Below are positions 1 through 10,251 of a stretch of DNA of 64,000 nt, piece by piece. This DNA comes from Lachnospiraceae bacterium (GTDB taxonomy: Bacteria > Bacillota > Clostridia > Lachnospirales > Lachnospiraceae). The DNA lies in assembly GCA_017634975.1 (NCBI GenBank), contig JAGBMJ010000013.1:29079-93078 (forward strand). Reading direction: 5' to 3'. The notes below the pieces were generated by a model. The model saw only the letters and a list, made by a program, of their open reading frames with translations, did not search any database and was not told the origin of the DNA. The first letter of the stretch is position 1; each line of letters opens with the position of its first letter. A program made the position numbers and the translations under genes.

Positions 1-141
1 CTGCTCCTGCCGAAACTGTTCGGACTGACCGGCGTGGAGATCTCCCAGACGGTGGCAGATGTGCTGGCACTGTTTGTTACCGTACCGCTGGCATTGTCCG
101 AGATCCGGAAATGGAAGGAAGAGATCATTCCTTCCGAATGA
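1..141 (+). CDS. MATE family efflux transporter, C-terminal end (partial)
   Basis: This is the last 46 codons of a gene that starts before the window; frame 1 is open from base 1 to the TGA at 139-141. The peptide begins LLLPKLFGLTGVEIS and ends in a charged tail. The pattern of a hydrophobic helix, a short GLTGV loop, a second helix and a basic/acidic tail matches the C-terminus of Na+/drug antiporters of the MATE family, which sit in the cytoplasmic membrane. The fragment is too short to name a substrate. The next gene starts 40 bp downstream on the same strand. Confidence 0.6.
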   Translation: MLLPKLFGLTGVEISQTVADVLALFVTVPLALSEIRKWKEEIIPSE

Positions 142-181
142 TACCGGCTTATATGAACTACTATTGAAAGGGAAGCTTATA

Positions 182-2842
182 ATGATCTACTATTTTCATG
201 GAATCGTGGTTTTGTCCGTCGTCCTGTCTTCCATATTCGTTCTTCGATGGCAAAGGGGGATTTCCGTACATTTTGCCATGATCTTTCTGTTCATACCGGT
301 CATCAATCTCGGATATCTCAAGGTGGCAACGGCGCAGAGTGTATCGGAAGCATTGCTTGCAAACAGCATTGAGTATTTTGACGGATGCTTTTTGGAGCTT
401 TTCTTTTTTTTATATGTCATGAACTTTTGTAAATTGAAGATGCCAAGGATCTGTACGGCGATCCTTCTTACGATCGGTTCGCTCATTTTATTCTTTTCTC
501 TCAATACCGGTGAGACGGGGCTGCTTTATAAAAGTGCGGAGCTTAAGACACTGGACGGGGTATCCTATCTGGTCAAGGAATACGGGCCGGTACACAGCTT
601 TTATTATTTTATGATTGCTTTTTATCTCGTAGCCAACCTATCGGTCATCCTGTACAGCCTTACCAGAAAAAATATATCCAAGACCAATTCCGTTCTTTTG
701 CTGGTCGTTTATCTTGTGATCATTTTTTCCTTTCTGGGAGGCAAGATCTTTCATCCGGCCTTTGAACTGCTTCCGGCGTCTTACGTTTTTTCGCAGATCA
801 TGTTCCTGATCATCATGAGCAAGATCACGCTCTATGATGTTTCCGGTTCTTCCATTTCCAATCTTACAGAAAACGGAAGCATCGGTTTTGCTTCGTTTGA
901 TCTGAAACTCCGTTATCTCGGGTGTACGGATCCGGCTCTGGAATGTCTTCCGGAGCTGGATACACTCTATGTGGATCAGACGCTGACGGGAGAAAATCCG
1001 GTATTTGCGGATATTCTGAACTGTATCCGGAATCTGGATGAGAAACGGAGCGAAGCATTTTTTTACGTGACACAGAACGATATCGGATACAAGGTCACGG
1101 CGGATTATCTGTATACCGGAAAAAAGATCAGGGGATATCAGTTACGAACGGAAGACAATACACTGGAAACGAGACGGCTGGAGGCAATGAAGCTGAAAGA
1201 ACGTCAACAGGAAATGGAGGCAGAGATCCTGCGGCTGGAAAAATCCTCAGCGGAGGCCGCCAATGAGGCAAAAAGCTCTTTTCTCGCGCAGATGTCGCAC
1301 GAGATCCGCACCCCGATCAATGCCATTCTGGGAATGAACGAAATGGTGCTGCGTGAAAGCGATCAGCCGGAAATTCTGGAGTATGCCGCCAATATACAGA
1401 GCTCCGGAAGGACGCTGTTGTCGATTATCAATACGATCCTGGATTTTTCCAAGATCGAAGACGGAAAAATGGAGATCGTTCCGGTGGAATACGATACAGC
1501 TGTTCTGGTCAATGACCTGCAGAATTCGGTGGCGGAAAGAGCAAAAGAAAAAAATCTGGATCTGATCCTGAAGATCGACCGGGAACTGCCGGCAAAGATG
1601 AAAGGAGATGATGTGCGTATACGTCAGGTGATCTCCAACCTGCTGACCAATGCCGTCAAGTATACGGAAAAAGGTTCGGTCACGCTCATTATCCGCAAGC
1701 AGAAAATCGAGAATAACGCGATCCTGTTGTATGTGGAAGTGACCGATACCGGCATCGGGATCAAAGAAGAAGATCTTAATGCGCTGTTTGAATCCTTTAA
1801 GCGTCTGGATCTTGCGCATAACCGTTCGATCGAAGGCACCGGCCTGGGTATGTCGATCGTGACCGGACTCCTGGATAAAATGCAGAGTCATCTGGAGGTG
1901 CAGAGTGTATATGGTCAGGGATCTTCGTTTTCCTTTGCACTCCGACAGGAGATCGTTGATCCGCAGCCGATGGGAGATTACAATAAAGCCGTGCAGCCGG
2001 TCCTGGTGAATGCAGAGGAGGCTCTCCACGCACCTGATGCAGATGTTCTTGTAGTGGATGATAACGGGATGAATCTGAAGGTGGCGGACAAGCTGCTGGG
2101 AATCTTCGGAATCCATGCGGATCTTTGCTCTTCCGGCAGGGAGTGTCTGGAAAGACTGAGGCAGCAGAAATACGATATCATCTTTTTAGATCATATGATG
2201 CCGGAAATGAACGGGTTTGAAACCCTGGATGCGATCCATGAGCAGCATCTGATCCCGGATACTACGACGGTGGTTGCCCTTACGGCCAATGCCATAGCGG
2301 GCGTCCGGGATATGTATCTGTCCAAAGGGTTTGATGATTATCTTTCGAAGCCCATTGAAAGCCGGGAGCTGTGCCGGATCCTCGAAAAGCATCTGCCGGA
2401 GGAAAAAAAGGAAGCACCCGGTCAGGGAACGGTCCGGATCGATACGGAAGAGGCATCGTCATCGGAGGAAGATGTTTTTTCGGAAGCGGAACGAGAGCAT
2501 TTGCTTGCGGTGTGTCCGCAGATCGATCTCGAAACAGCGATGACATATTGTATGGAATCCAAAGAGTTTTTCTACGAAACGCTGCGCGTATTTGCGGAGG
2601 AAGAGAAATCTGTGGTACTTCAGCAGGCCTTTTCGGAGGAGGACTATAAAAAATACAGGATCACGGTTCATTCGATGAAGAGCTCCTTAAAGACCATCGG
2701 TGCTGTGAAGATCTCCGAAAAAGCAAAGCAGCTGGAGGATGCTTCCAAAGAAGGGGATACGGCATTTATCAAAACGCATCACGCCACCTTTGTGCAGGAA
2801 TACAGAGAATTTCTGGAGGCGGTCAGAACAATATTAAGCTGA
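182..2842 (+). CDS. hybrid sensor histidine kinase with receiver and Hpt domains
   Basis: An 886-aa membrane kinase carrying a complete internal phosphorelay. Residues 1 to about 225 form several hydrophobic helices that look like a 7TM-type sensor. A PAS-like region and a coiled coil (about 330-365) follow. HisKA has H373 in MSHEIRTPINAIL. HATPase shows an N-box (SNLLTNAVKYT) and DTGIGI (about 521). The receiver has VVDD near 623 and phospho-acceptor D670 in FLDHMMPEMNG. A C-terminal Hpt has H830 in VHSMKSSLKTIG. The start at 182 follows GAAAGGGAAG; the frame is open upstream to 59 but that extension lacks a site and overlaps the previous gene. No output regulator is adjacent, so the downstream target is unknown. 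Confidence 0.93.
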   Translation: MIYYFHGIVVLSVVLSSIFVLRWQRGISVHFAMIFLFIPVINLGYLKVATAQSVSEALLANSIEYFDGCFLELFFFLYVMNFCKLKMPRICTAILLTIGSLILFFSLNTGETGLLYKSAELKTLDGVSYLVKEYGPVHSFYYFMIAFYLVANLSVILYSLTRKNISKTNSVLLLVVYLVIIFSFLGGKIFHPAFELLPASYVFSQIMFLIIMSKITLYDVSGSSISNLTENGSIGFASFDLKLRYLGCTDPALECLPELDTLYVDQTLTGENPVFADILNCIRNLDEKRSEAFFYVTQNDIGYKVTADYLYTGKKIRGYQLRTEDNTLETRRLEAMKLKERQQEMEAEILRLEKSSAEAANEAKSSFLAQMSHEIRTPINAILGMNEMVLRESDQPEILEYAANIQSSGRTLLSIINTILDFSKIEDGKMEIVPVEYDTAVLVNDLQNSVAERAKEKNLDLILKIDRELPAKMKGDDVRIRQVISNLLTNAVKYTEKGSVTLIIRKQKIENNAILLYVEVTDTGIGIKEEDLNALFESFKRLDLAHNRSIEGTGLGMSIVTGLLDKMQSHLEVQSVYGQGSSFSFALRQEIVDPQPMGDYNKAVQPVLVNAEEALHAPDADVLVVDDNGMNLKVADKLLGIFGIHADLCSSGRECLERLRQQKYDIIFLDHMMPEMNGFETLDAIHEQHLIPDTTTVVALTANAIAGVRDMYLSKGFDDYLSKPIESRELCRILEKHLPEEKKEAPGQGTVRIDTEEASSSEEDVFSEAEREHLLAVCPQIDLETAMTYCMESKEFFYETLRVFAEEEKSVVLQQAFSEEDYKKYRITVHSMKSSLKTIGAVKISEKAKQLEDASKEGDTAFIKTHHATFVQEYREFLEAVRTILS

Positions 2843-2897
2843 AGGGAGGATACATCATCCCTCCCAAAGCAGATCAGGAATACCGCATCCGTCGCCG

Positions 2898-2929
2898 GCC
2901 TTCTTCTTAAGAGGAAGGCTTATTTTTTT
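2898..2929 (+). terminator. rho-independent terminator after the hybrid kinase
   Basis: An inverted repeat (GCCTTCTTCTT pairing with AAGAGGAAGGC, one G-U pair, essentially no loop beyond a tight turn) is followed by a run of seven T. It separates the kinase from the M13 peptidase. Confidence 0.8.
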
Positions 2930-2932
2930 CCG

Positions 2933-2995
2933 TTCACCACCGAAAAAGTGCATTTCACCACATTTTCGATTTTTATCGGGATCCGTATATATAAT
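2933..2995 (+). promoter_or_regulatory. promoter region with two TTCACCAC direct repeats
   Basis: Two exact copies of TTCACCAC start at 2933 and 2954, that is 21 bp or two helical turns apart, on the face upstream of a TATAAT box at 2990-2995. The -35 region is poor. This arrangement suggests a direct-repeat activator site for the M13 peptidase gene. The function is inferred; only the repeats and the -10 are seen. Confidence 0.4.
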
Positions 2996-3043
2996 GGACA
3001 ATGTTCAACAGTGCTGTAAAAAAGAAACAGAAGGGAAGAAATT

Positions 3044-5068
3044 ATGAAAAAGAGAGTGGCGGCAATGCTGCTGATGACATCCGTACTGCTGTCGGGCTGC
3101 GGGAGCGCAGATCCGGAGTTTTTTATGGAGGAGGAGCAGGAAACGGACGAAGAAGTCATTTTGGATCCGGCATCCATTCGTCCGCAGGATGACTTCAACG
3201 GTTATGTCAATGCGGAGTATCTGATGAGTGTGGATCTTGATGAGCATAGCGGAAGTTATGGATCGTTTGAAGCAGTGCAGGATATGGTGGATGAACAGCT
3301 CGAAGGGATCATCGAAGAGATCGTAAACGGTGACCGTGCTTCGTATGCGTCGGGGAGCAATGAGCAGCTGATCTACGATGCATACTATCAGCTACTGGAG
3401 GCGTCCTGCGGCGGAGAATTTATGAACGAAGAAGATGTTTCCGATATGCAGGCAACGATCGAGAGGATTCAAAATACGCAGACGATCGAAGCGTTTCTGG
3501 AACTGAGCGGGGAACTATATAAAACGTGGAATGCGAATCCGATCTTCGGTCTCTCCGTAGATTCGGATATGCACAATTCTTCGGCGGGAAGTATCTGGCT
3601 GGAGCCGTTTTCGGATCCGGGCGGACAGAAACTGAAACAGATCTGTGTCGGCGGCCGGATGGGACAGACGGTAGCGATGTATTATCGCATCGCACTGAGC
3701 GACAGCGGAATGAATGCCGATGAGGCAAAAGAACGAAGCGTGGCAACCGCCCGGATGATCATCGACATTGCGCAGGCAACGGATCTGGATCTGATCGACC
3801 GTATGGAAAAAGACTGGAGCGTTGCAATGCAGACGGCACAGTACAAAACCGCTGCGGAGGTGGATGCGATCTGTCCGAACGTCGGGATGGCGGGATTGCT
3901 TAAGACGATGGGACTTCCGGCGGATGCAGCGGACGGTGTATATCTCTGGGATGCGGGACAGCTTGCAAAGATCGATTCGCTGCTTACGGAAGAGCATCTG
4001 AAGGAGTGGCAGGATATTGCGCTGATGGCTTATCGGAGCAGTATAGGCGATCTGCTTACCGAAGATTACGGCGGCCATCCGGTTCTGTATTTCAATAACA
4101 AATATGCATTGGACGGAGTGAAATTTATCCTGGGAAAAGAACTCGGAGAGGAATATACGGAACGGTATTATGATGAGCAGACAGTCGAAGCGGTATGTGA
4201 GATCACGAAACAGATCACGGAAGAGTACAAAGTGATGATCGATGAATGCGACTGGCTCAGTGCAGAAGGGAAAAGCGCAATCCGGGGCAAACTGGATCAT
4301 ATGATGTATTTTATCGGTGCGGATGAGCCGCATACGGTGGATCCGAAGGATGCAGCACTGATTGGACATTCGGTCTATGACACACAGCGGAGGTTCAACA
4401 GCAGGGATTATGAAGAACGGATGGATGTGCTGCAGAACGGTGTGGAACGGAACGGTTTTCAAAACATGGCACCGATGTCAGTAAATGCCTGTTATTCCCC
4501 GGATATGAATGCGATCAATATCACACCGGCGATCATGAATCCGCCTTTTTACAGCCCGGAGCAGACAGATGCGGAAAATCTCGGCGGGATCGGTGCAGTG
4601 GTGGGACACGAGATCTCCCACGCATTTGATAATCATGGGATGCTGTTTGACAGTAACGGAAATTATGAGCCCGACTGGATGCCGCAGGAAGACAGGGATG
4701 CGTTTGACGCTATGGCGGCACAGATCGAGGAATACTATTCACGACAGATGATCATGGGGATCCATCCGGTAGACGGGGAACTGACGCTGGGAGAAAATCT
4801 GGCGGATATCAGCGGGGTGGACTGTATCCTGCGGCTGGCAAAGACAAACGAAGAACGAAAGGAGCTGCTGGAGAACTACGCAAGAGTATGGGCGTGTGTT
4901 TCCCAGAAGGACGGCGCGCTTGCACAGCTGTATTCGGATGTTCACAGTCCCGCGATCACACGCGTGAATGCAGTGGTGGCACTTTTTGATCCCTTCTATG
5001 AGATCTATGATGTAAAAGAAGGGGATGCAATGTATGTGGCTCCGGAAGAAAGGGTAACAAGGTGGTAG
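3044..5068 (+). CDS. M13 family metallopeptidase, lipoprotein (PepO/neprilysin-like)
   Basis: A 674-aa zinc endopeptidase. The N-terminus is a lipoprotein signal with lipobox LSGC (C19), so the enzyme should be anchored on the outer face of the cytoplasmic membrane. The zinc motif is HEISH (H522, H526) in VVGHEISHAFDNHG and the third ligand is E584 in GENLADISG, with D588. The substrate-binding motif reads VNACYSPDMNAI where M13 enzymes normally have VNAYY. Length fits the family (about 650-700 aa). Start follows AGAAGGGAAGAA. The ABC permease begins 39 bp downstream, so the peptidase, ABC pair and following two-component system may form one functional unit; substrates are probably peptides. 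Confidence 0.93.
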   Translation: MKKRVAAMLLMTSVLLSGCGSADPEFFMEEEQETDEEVILDPASIRPQDDFNGYVNAEYLMSVDLDEHSGSYGSFEAVQDMVDEQLEGIIEEIVNGDRASYASGSNEQLIYDAYYQLLEASCGGEFMNEEDVSDMQATIERIQNTQTIEAFLELSGELYKTWNANPIFGLSVDSDMHNSSAGSIWLEPFSDPGGQKLKQICVGGRMGQTVAMYYRIALSDSGMNADEAKERSVATARMIIDIAQATDLDLIDRMEKDWSVAMQTAQYKTAAEVDAICPNVGMAGLLKTMGLPADAADGVYLWDAGQLAKIDSLLTEEHLKEWQDIALMAYRSSIGDLLTEDYGGHPVLYFNNKYALDGVKFILGKELGEEYTERYYDEQTVEAVCEITKQITEEYKVMIDECDWLSAEGKSAIRGKLDHMMYFIGADEPHTVDPKDAALIGHSVYDTQRRFNSRDYEERMDVLQNGVERNGFQNMAPMSVNACYSPDMNAINITPAIMNPPFYSPEQTDAENLGGIGAVVGHEISHAFDNHGMLFDSNGNYEPDWMPQEDRDAFDAMAAQIEEYYSRQMIMGIHPVDGELTLGENLADISGVDCILRLAKTNEERKELLENYARVWACVSQKDGALAQLYSDVHSPAITRVNAVVALFDPFYEIYDVKEGDAMYVAPEERVTRW

Positions 5069-5107
5069 GACGAAGAAGGCGTCCTGCCGATACTATGGAG
5101 GATTAAC

Positions 5108-7588
5108 ATGGGTTTAATGATCAAACATTCTTTGAAAAATATTTTTGCGAAACCGTTCCGGCTGCTGCTGCTGGTAATCTGCATTACATTTGCATCCTTT
5201 ACGGCACTGCTGGCGGTCGATATGCGGAACAATATCACGTCTTTGATGAAGGGGTATATGATGGATATGATCGGCCAGATGGATATCCTTGCGTATAACT
5301 CTTCTGCGGAAACGATGGAGGGACTGGATGAGATCGCAGCATTAAAAAAAGTCGGTGTTGCTTCGGCGCTTCAGTTTGAATACGAGAACGATCCTTCCGG
5401 TTACGAGTATTCGTATGAAACAAGGATCGAAGTGATGGCGTTTTCGGATTACAGTACAGCGTATGAGATGTCGTTTTTTCCGATACCGGTAGACCTGGAC
5501 GAGCAGTCGGCTGTGATCACCCGGGAATATGCGGATACCTTCGGAACAGCGATCGGCGATACGATCCGGCTGCAGACCAGAGATGAAGAAGATATCGAAC
5601 TGAAAGTGCAGGATATCGTGGAGCTGCAAAATGTAATTGTCAGAGGAGAAGCGGTGTTCGTAACCGATACGATCGTGCAGCGGATCGCCTGTACGAGAGA
5701 TGCGGATTATGATGCCTGGCTGATCGATGTGGAAGATGATACAAAGGTGTCCGATGTGGCGGATGCTTTGCGGAAAGCAGATCCGTCCGCAGAGCTGGAA
5801 GTAGTAAACGAGTTGATGGATGATCCGGATATTGAGCAGATATATAACCTGTTTTACCTGCTGTTTCTGATCTCGTTTTTGCTGGTGATCTTTGTGACGG
5901 TATCTCTTGCAGAAAAGATCGTTAATGAACGGATGTCGGTGATCGGTACGCTCCGCAGTCTCGGAGTGACGCCGGGATTGACGACCTGTTTCCTGCTGAT
6001 CGAAAACATCTTATATGCCGTGATCGGAACAGGGATTGGAATCCTGCTGTATGTAAAGGTAAAACCGGTTATGCTGGGGGCCATGATCAATCTCAGCGAA
6101 GAGGGGGTAGATCCGAAACAGTATATCGGTGCGACTCCGGTATGGGTGTATCTGCTTGTTCTGGCAGGGGCGATCCTCGTGGAATGTGCTTATCCGTTAT
6201 ATGAGCTCACCAGAGCGGTAAAGACTCCGATCCGCGATATTATTTTTGACAACAAAGATACGGCATTTCAGTATCGCTGGAGCAGACTGTATACCGGGAT
6301 CGTGCTGGGAGCAGCGGCGATCGTTACCGGCCTGCTGGTGAAAAACTTTGTGACACTGGCGATATCTCTGGTCTGCGGGATCATCGCACTGGCAGTACTG
6401 ATCCCCTTCCTGATCCGGATTCTGTCCAAAGGGATCGCAGCGATCTGCAGGAAGTCTGCATTTCCGGTGGCACAGCTGGCGGCGGAGAACATTTCCAGAA
6501 ACCGTATCATAATGGGGACTGCGGTGCTTTGTGTGACATCACTGACCCTTTCCCTTTTGATCGGAAGTATGGGAGAAGCGCTTACCGGGGATCTCGAAAA
6601 AACGGATTATGATTGTGATGTGATGGTCGATATCAGTGTGAACGATGAGTATCACAATTATCGCTATATCGGTGCGGTTGAGGGGGTGGAGGAAGCGGAT
6701 TATATCTATCGTACTCCGGCAAACCTGAAATTGGGAGAGGATAAACAAAGAGTCTTTTCCGCGGTTGCCGATACACCGCATACGATGCTTACAGACCTTC
6801 CGGCGGAGGGCTTTGCCCTGAAGGAAAATGAGATCATTATTTCCACAGCGGCAGCACAGCGGCTGGGGATCACGATCGGAGACGAGATCATGATCACGCT
6901 GGATGCGGATACGGATTTTCCGATCGAAAAAAAGATGATCGTGAAGGATACGCTGCATATGGAAAAGATGGAGAGCTTCGGGATCTGGACGGTGATCATA
7001 AATCCGGATGTGTACGAGCATATCTTCGGCGAAAAGATCCTCAGTATGGTACTGGTAAGATGCGCAGATCCGGATGCGGTAAAAGAAAGGATTGAAAAAT
7101 GCAGTGAATCCGGTTCGCTCAGAGCCAGTACGATGGAAGAGATGATCGAAGAGGACAAGTCATCCAACAGCGGATTGCTGATGGTGATACGACTGATCGT
7201 TGCGGGAAGCGCAGGACTGACACTGATCGGTATCGCCGGCAACCAGTCTCTCGGATTTCTGACCAGAAAGCGTGAAAATGCGCTTCTGTACTCGGTGGCA
7301 CTGCCCAGAGGCGGACTTAAGAAAATGTTATTCCTGGAAAGCGTATTTTCTATGGGGATCTCAGCGGCCGTTGCAGCGATCACGGCACCGTTTCTCTACG
7401 GCGTGTTGGGACATCTGATGGATGTGATCGGAGACGGTGAGATCAATATTCTGGAAAAAGGTATGACGGCGACCACAGACAGCCTGGCGTACCTGGGGAT
7501 CATATTGGTGATCTATCTGCTGACGACACTGATCCCGTTTAAATACCTGCGGAAGATGAATATTGCAGAAGAACTGAAATACGAATAA
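5108..7588 (+). CDS. FtsX-like ABC transporter permease
   Basis: An 826-aa integral membrane protein with the duplicated FtsX/MacB architecture. One N-terminal helix (about 15-38) precedes a large extracytoplasmic domain (about 40-250), then three helices (about 255-400). A second copy follows: helices at about 400-445, a second outer domain (about 490-680) and three helices to the end, closing with FKYLRKMNIAEELKYE. This topology is typical of LolCDE/MacB-like or bacitracin-export-like permeases. It starts at ATG 5108 after GGAGG and is followed 25 bp later by its ATPase. Likely role: extrusion or mechanotransmission of peptides or lipids; substrate unknown. Confidence 0.92.
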   Translation: MGLMIKHSLKNIFAKPFRLLLLVICITFASFTALLAVDMRNNITSLMKGYMMDMIGQMDILAYNSSAETMEGLDEIAALKKVGVASALQFEYENDPSGYEYSYETRIEVMAFSDYSTAYEMSFFPIPVDLDEQSAVITREYADTFGTAIGDTIRLQTRDEEDIELKVQDIVELQNVIVRGEAVFVTDTIVQRIACTRDADYDAWLIDVEDDTKVSDVADALRKADPSAELEVVNELMDDPDIEQIYNLFYLLFLISFLLVIFVTVSLAEKIVNERMSVIGTLRSLGVTPGLTTCFLLIENILYAVIGTGIGILLYVKVKPVMLGAMINLSEEGVDPKQYIGATPVWVYLLVLAGAILVECAYPLYELTRAVKTPIRDIIFDNKDTAFQYRWSRLYTGIVLGAAAIVTGLLVKNFVTLAISLVCGIIALAVLIPFLIRILSKGIAAICRKSAFPVAQLAAENISRNRIIMGTAVLCVTSLTLSLLIGSMGEALTGDLEKTDYDCDVMVDISVNDEYHNYRYIGAVEGVEEADYIYRTPANLKLGEDKQRVFSAVADTPHTMLTDLPAEGFALKENEIIISTAAAQRLGITIGDEIMITLDADTDFPIEKKMIVKDTLHMEKMESFGIWTVIINPDVYEHIFGEKILSMVLVRCADPDAVKERIEKCSESGSLRASTMEEMIEEDKSSNSGLLMVIRLIVAGSAGLTLIGIAGNQSLGFLTRKRENALLYSVALPRGGLKKMLFLESVFSMGISAAVAAITAPFLYGVLGHLMDVIGDGEINILEKGMTATTDSLAYLGIILVIYLLTTLIPFKYLRKMNIAEELKYE

Positions 7589-7613
7589 ATACCGGCTGAT
7601 AAGGAGAAAAGTC

Positions 7614-8285
7614 ATGGATACAATAATTACGGTTGATAATGTATATAAATCATTCGGGAAGGATGATCTGGAAGTAAAGGTATTGCAGGGGGCAGATCTG
7701 ACGGTGCAGAGAGGGGAGTTTGTTTCCCTGATGGGGCCGTCCGGTTCCGGAAAGTCAACACTGTTATATCTGATCGGCGGTCTGGACCGGAATTTTACGG
7801 GAGATATTGTTGTATGCGGAGAAAACATCGGAAAACTGAAAGAGAAAAAACTTTCCGCGCTGCGTCTTAGCAAGATCGGTTTTATCTTCCAGTTCTACAA
7901 TCTGGTGCAGAATCTGTCGGTGGAAGATAATATCACGCTGCCGCTGAAAGTGGCAAAGCGTTATGACAGCGCTGCGGAAAAGCGTTTGACGGAGATCCTG
8001 GATATCACCGGGATCGCGGATAAGCGCAAGGTCATGCCGGCGAAGCTTTCCGGCGGACAGCAGCAGCGTGTGGCTATCGCGCGTGCACTGATGGGAGAGC
8101 CGGAGATCATCCTGGCGGATGAGCCGACCGGAAATCTGGATAAGGAATCCGGCGAGACCATCATGGAACTGTTCAAAAAGATCAACGAGGAAAAGGGAAT
8201 GACGATCATGCAGGTGACACATTCCGAAAAGAACAGCCGATACGGCAGCCGGCTGGTAAATCTCGACAACGGCAAGCTTATCTGA
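7614..8285 (+). CDS. ABC transporter ATP-binding protein (MacB/LolD type)
   Basis: A 223-aa nucleotide-binding subunit. Walker A is GPSGSGKST at 41-49, the signature starts at L145 ([15 protein letters not shown]), and Walker B ends in D169-E170 followed by PTGNLD. The SGGQQQR signature and ADEPTGNLD box are characteristic of the LolD/MacB/BceA subgroup, which pairs with FtsX-like permeases such as the gene just upstream. The final residues are NGKLI. A dispersed repeat and then a LytTR response regulator follow, consistent with regulated expression of an export module. Confidence 0.95.
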   Translation: MDTIITVDNVYKSFGKDDLEVKVLQGADLTVQRGEFVSLMGPSGSGKSTLLYLIGGLDRNFTGDIVVCGENIGKLKEKKLSALRLSKIGFIFQFYNLVQNLSVEDNITLPLKVAKRYDSAAEKRLTEILDITGIADKRKVMPAKLSGGQQQRVAIARALMGEPEIILADEPTGNLDKESGETIMELFKKINEEKGMTIMQVTHSEKNSRYGSRLVNLDNGKLI

Positions 8286-8306
8286 TATGATAAAGACACA
8301 CTCTTG

Positions 8307-8356
8307 GCTTCACCCCTTGGGGGGAAGCTGTCAGCGAAGCTGACTGATGAGGGGGG
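8307..8356 (+). repeat. REP-like dispersed palindromic repeat, copy 1
   Basis: A two-part palindrome between the ABC ATPase and the response regulator: CCCCTTGGGGGG, then GTCAGC-GAA-GCTGAC, then GATGAGGGG. The same order of parts recurs at 58791-58840, and a shorter form at 12712-12748. It looks like a dispersed intergenic repeat of Clostridia. Confidence 0.6.
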
Positions 8357-8374
8357 AATTATCGGAGCCGTTAT

Positions 8375-9076
8375 ATGAAAATCGCAATATGTGATGATGA
8401 AAAAATATTTTTAGATAGTCTTGAGGAGAAGATCTACGGGATCCTTTCCAAACTGGATTGTGAAGTGATCGCGTTTGGCAGTGCGGAAGCGCTGCTGTCT
8501 TCTTCGATGGATTACGATCTCATCTTTCTGGACATAGAGATGGGAGAACTGGACGGAATGGGCGCGGCAAAAAAGATCCGGGAAACGGATTTTGAAACGC
8601 CCATCGTATTCCTGACCAGTCATATAGAGATGGCACTTGAAGGATATGAAGTAAATGCTTTCCGTTTTTTGAAGAAACCGGTAGAGGAAGAAAAGCTAAG
8701 GCAGACATTGCAGGACATTCAGTTGATGAAAGCTAGTCATAAAGGTGTCCTGATCAAGGCCGGAGGAGAAGAGATCGTGGTGATCCCATCGGAAGTTTTG
8801 TTCCTGGAATCGGACAATAATAATGTGCGTATCATTACCTCCTCCGGTTCCATAACGACACGGTTAAAGCTCAGTGAAGCAATTGAAATCTTTAACCGCA
8901 TCAATGATACGATACGGAAAGTGCATCGCTGCAGTGCGGTTAATCTGGATCATGTGGCGCGCCTCCGAGACCGGGAAGCAGTTCTCGATGACGGCAGTGT
9001 GATCGCTGTCAGCCGTTCCTGTTTTGCGGAATTTAAAAACGCACTTTACGAGTATGTGAAGAAAACTGTAAGATAA
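8375..9076 (+). CDS. LytTR family response regulator (AgrA-like)
   Basis: A 233-aa two-component regulator. The receiver has acidic D7-D8, phospho-acceptor D53 in [13 protein letters not shown], and the conserved lysine pair in FLKKP (about 100-101). From about 130 to the end is a LytTR DNA-binding domain, with typical stretches [10 protein letters not shown] and [14 protein letters not shown]. It is directly abutted by its kinase: the TAA at 9074-9076 is followed immediately by ATG 9077. LytTR regulators bind short imperfect direct repeats; the likely targets are the adjacent peptidase and ABC genes, which is inference from position. Confidence 0.95.
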   Translation: MKIAICDDEKIFLDSLEEKIYGILSKLDCEVIAFGSAEALLSSSMDYDLIFLDIEMGELDGMGAAKKIRETDFETPIVFLTSHIEMALEGYEVNAFRFLKKPVEEEKLRQTLQDIQLMKASHKGVLIKAGGEEIVVIPSEVLFLESDNNNVRIITSSGSITTRLKLSEAIEIFNRINDTIRKVHRCSAVNLDHVARLRDREAVLDDGSVIAVSRSCFAEFKNALYEYVKKTVR

Positions 9077-10237
9077 ATGATATATTACGCTTTACCCACT
9101 ATAATACTTTTATTTGTTGCCGCATTTTTAATGTGGTTTTTTATCTTTGGAAGAAAAGCGGTACAAAAAGAGGAGCTTGCTTCTTTGATACAAAAAAGCA
9201 TGCATATTCTTTCGGCTGTTTTTTGTGTCCTGTTAAGTGTACTCATCGGTTACGAAATCCATAAGGCATTTACGTTTTTGGAAATTTTCGGCAATGCGGA
9301 ATTGCTGCATGCTTTGTTTTATCCGGTCAGCGCACTGGCAGTTGTTTTTCTGATGATCCCGTTTGCAGTGGCCTGCGCGAAAAGAGAACCGGTGATTCCG
9401 GGGATCTCTGCGATATTTTTATCTTTCCTGGTAGTTCTGCTTTTGGATCTGCTGTGCTACTGTGTGATCCGTGAACATGATACGATCTCTGCGCCGCTTT
9501 GCTATCTGGTATCGGCGCTGCTTTCGTGTATGGCAGTTTATTATACGCCGCGATTATCGAATGACCGCTATCAGGCAGAACTGAAAAAGATCGACAGGAT
9601 GCTTGCGGATGCGCGGAATGCACATTATGAAGCGATCAAAAAAAGCAGTATGGAAACCAGACGCAGCCGCCATGATATGAAGAATCATCTGATCGCAATG
9701 AAAGAACTGGCGATGCAGGAACGCAAAGAAGAACTGATCGCCTATATTGATAATATCGCGGAGCAGATCGAAGCCGCAGCACCGCCTTATCGCAGCGGAA
9801 ATGACATTGCGGATGTTATTATCGCAGATAAACATGCAAAGGCGCAAAAACGTGGATTGGAGCTGTGCATTTCCGGCAACCTTGCAGGCCTGGATATCGA
9901 GACCGCGGATCTGGTCACGATCCTTTCCAATCTGCTGGATAATGCGATCGAAGCCGTAAGCCGGCTGTATGGAAAAGATCTTCCGGCAGAGGATAAAAAA
10001 ATCCATCTGGAGTTTAAAAAGAGCGCGAATTTTCTTATGATCGTGCAAAAGAATAAGAGCATGACAAAACTGGTACCCGGAAAGATCGTATCCTCCAAAA
10101 ATTCACCGGATCACGGTTTCGGAATCAGCAATATCAAAAGGGCTGTAAAGAAATACGGCGGTGAGTATAATATCAATTGCAGCAGGGAAGGAGAGATCTA
10201 TCTGGTTGAGATGGAGATCGTATTGCCGCTGCTATAG
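9077..10237 (+). CDS. GHKL-domain sensor histidine kinase (AgrC-like)
   Basis: A 386-aa kinase partner of the LytTR regulator. Six hydrophobic segments occupy about 1-158. The phospho-acceptor is H199 in the motif RSRHDMKNHL, typical of the HPK10/AgrC group. The C-terminal GHKL ATPase has the N-box ILSNLLDNAIEA and the glycine motif HGFGISNIK. Start and stop are translationally coupled to the regulator with no gap. No AgrB/AgrD peptide-signal genes lie nearby, so the ligand may be an environmental peptide rather than a self-made pheromone. Confidence 0.93.
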   Translation: MIYYALPTIILLFVAAFLMWFFIFGRKAVQKEELASLIQKSMHILSAVFCVLLSVLIGYEIHKAFTFLEIFGNAELLHALFYPVSALAVVFLMIPFAVACAKREPVIPGISAIFLSFLVVLLLDLLCYCVIREHDTISAPLCYLVSALLSCMAVYYTPRLSNDRYQAELKKIDRMLADARNAHYEAIKKSSMETRRSRHDMKNHLIAMKELAMQERKEELIAYIDNIAEQIEAAAPPYRSGNDIADVIIADKHAKAQKRGLELCISGNLAGLDIETADLVTILSNLLDNAIEAVSRLYGKDLPAEDKKIHLEFKKSANFLMIVQKNKSMTKLVPGKIVSSKNSPDHGFGISNIKRAVKKYGGEYNINCSREGEIYLVEMEIVLPLL

Positions 10238-10251
10238 AAGAAGGAGAAGCA

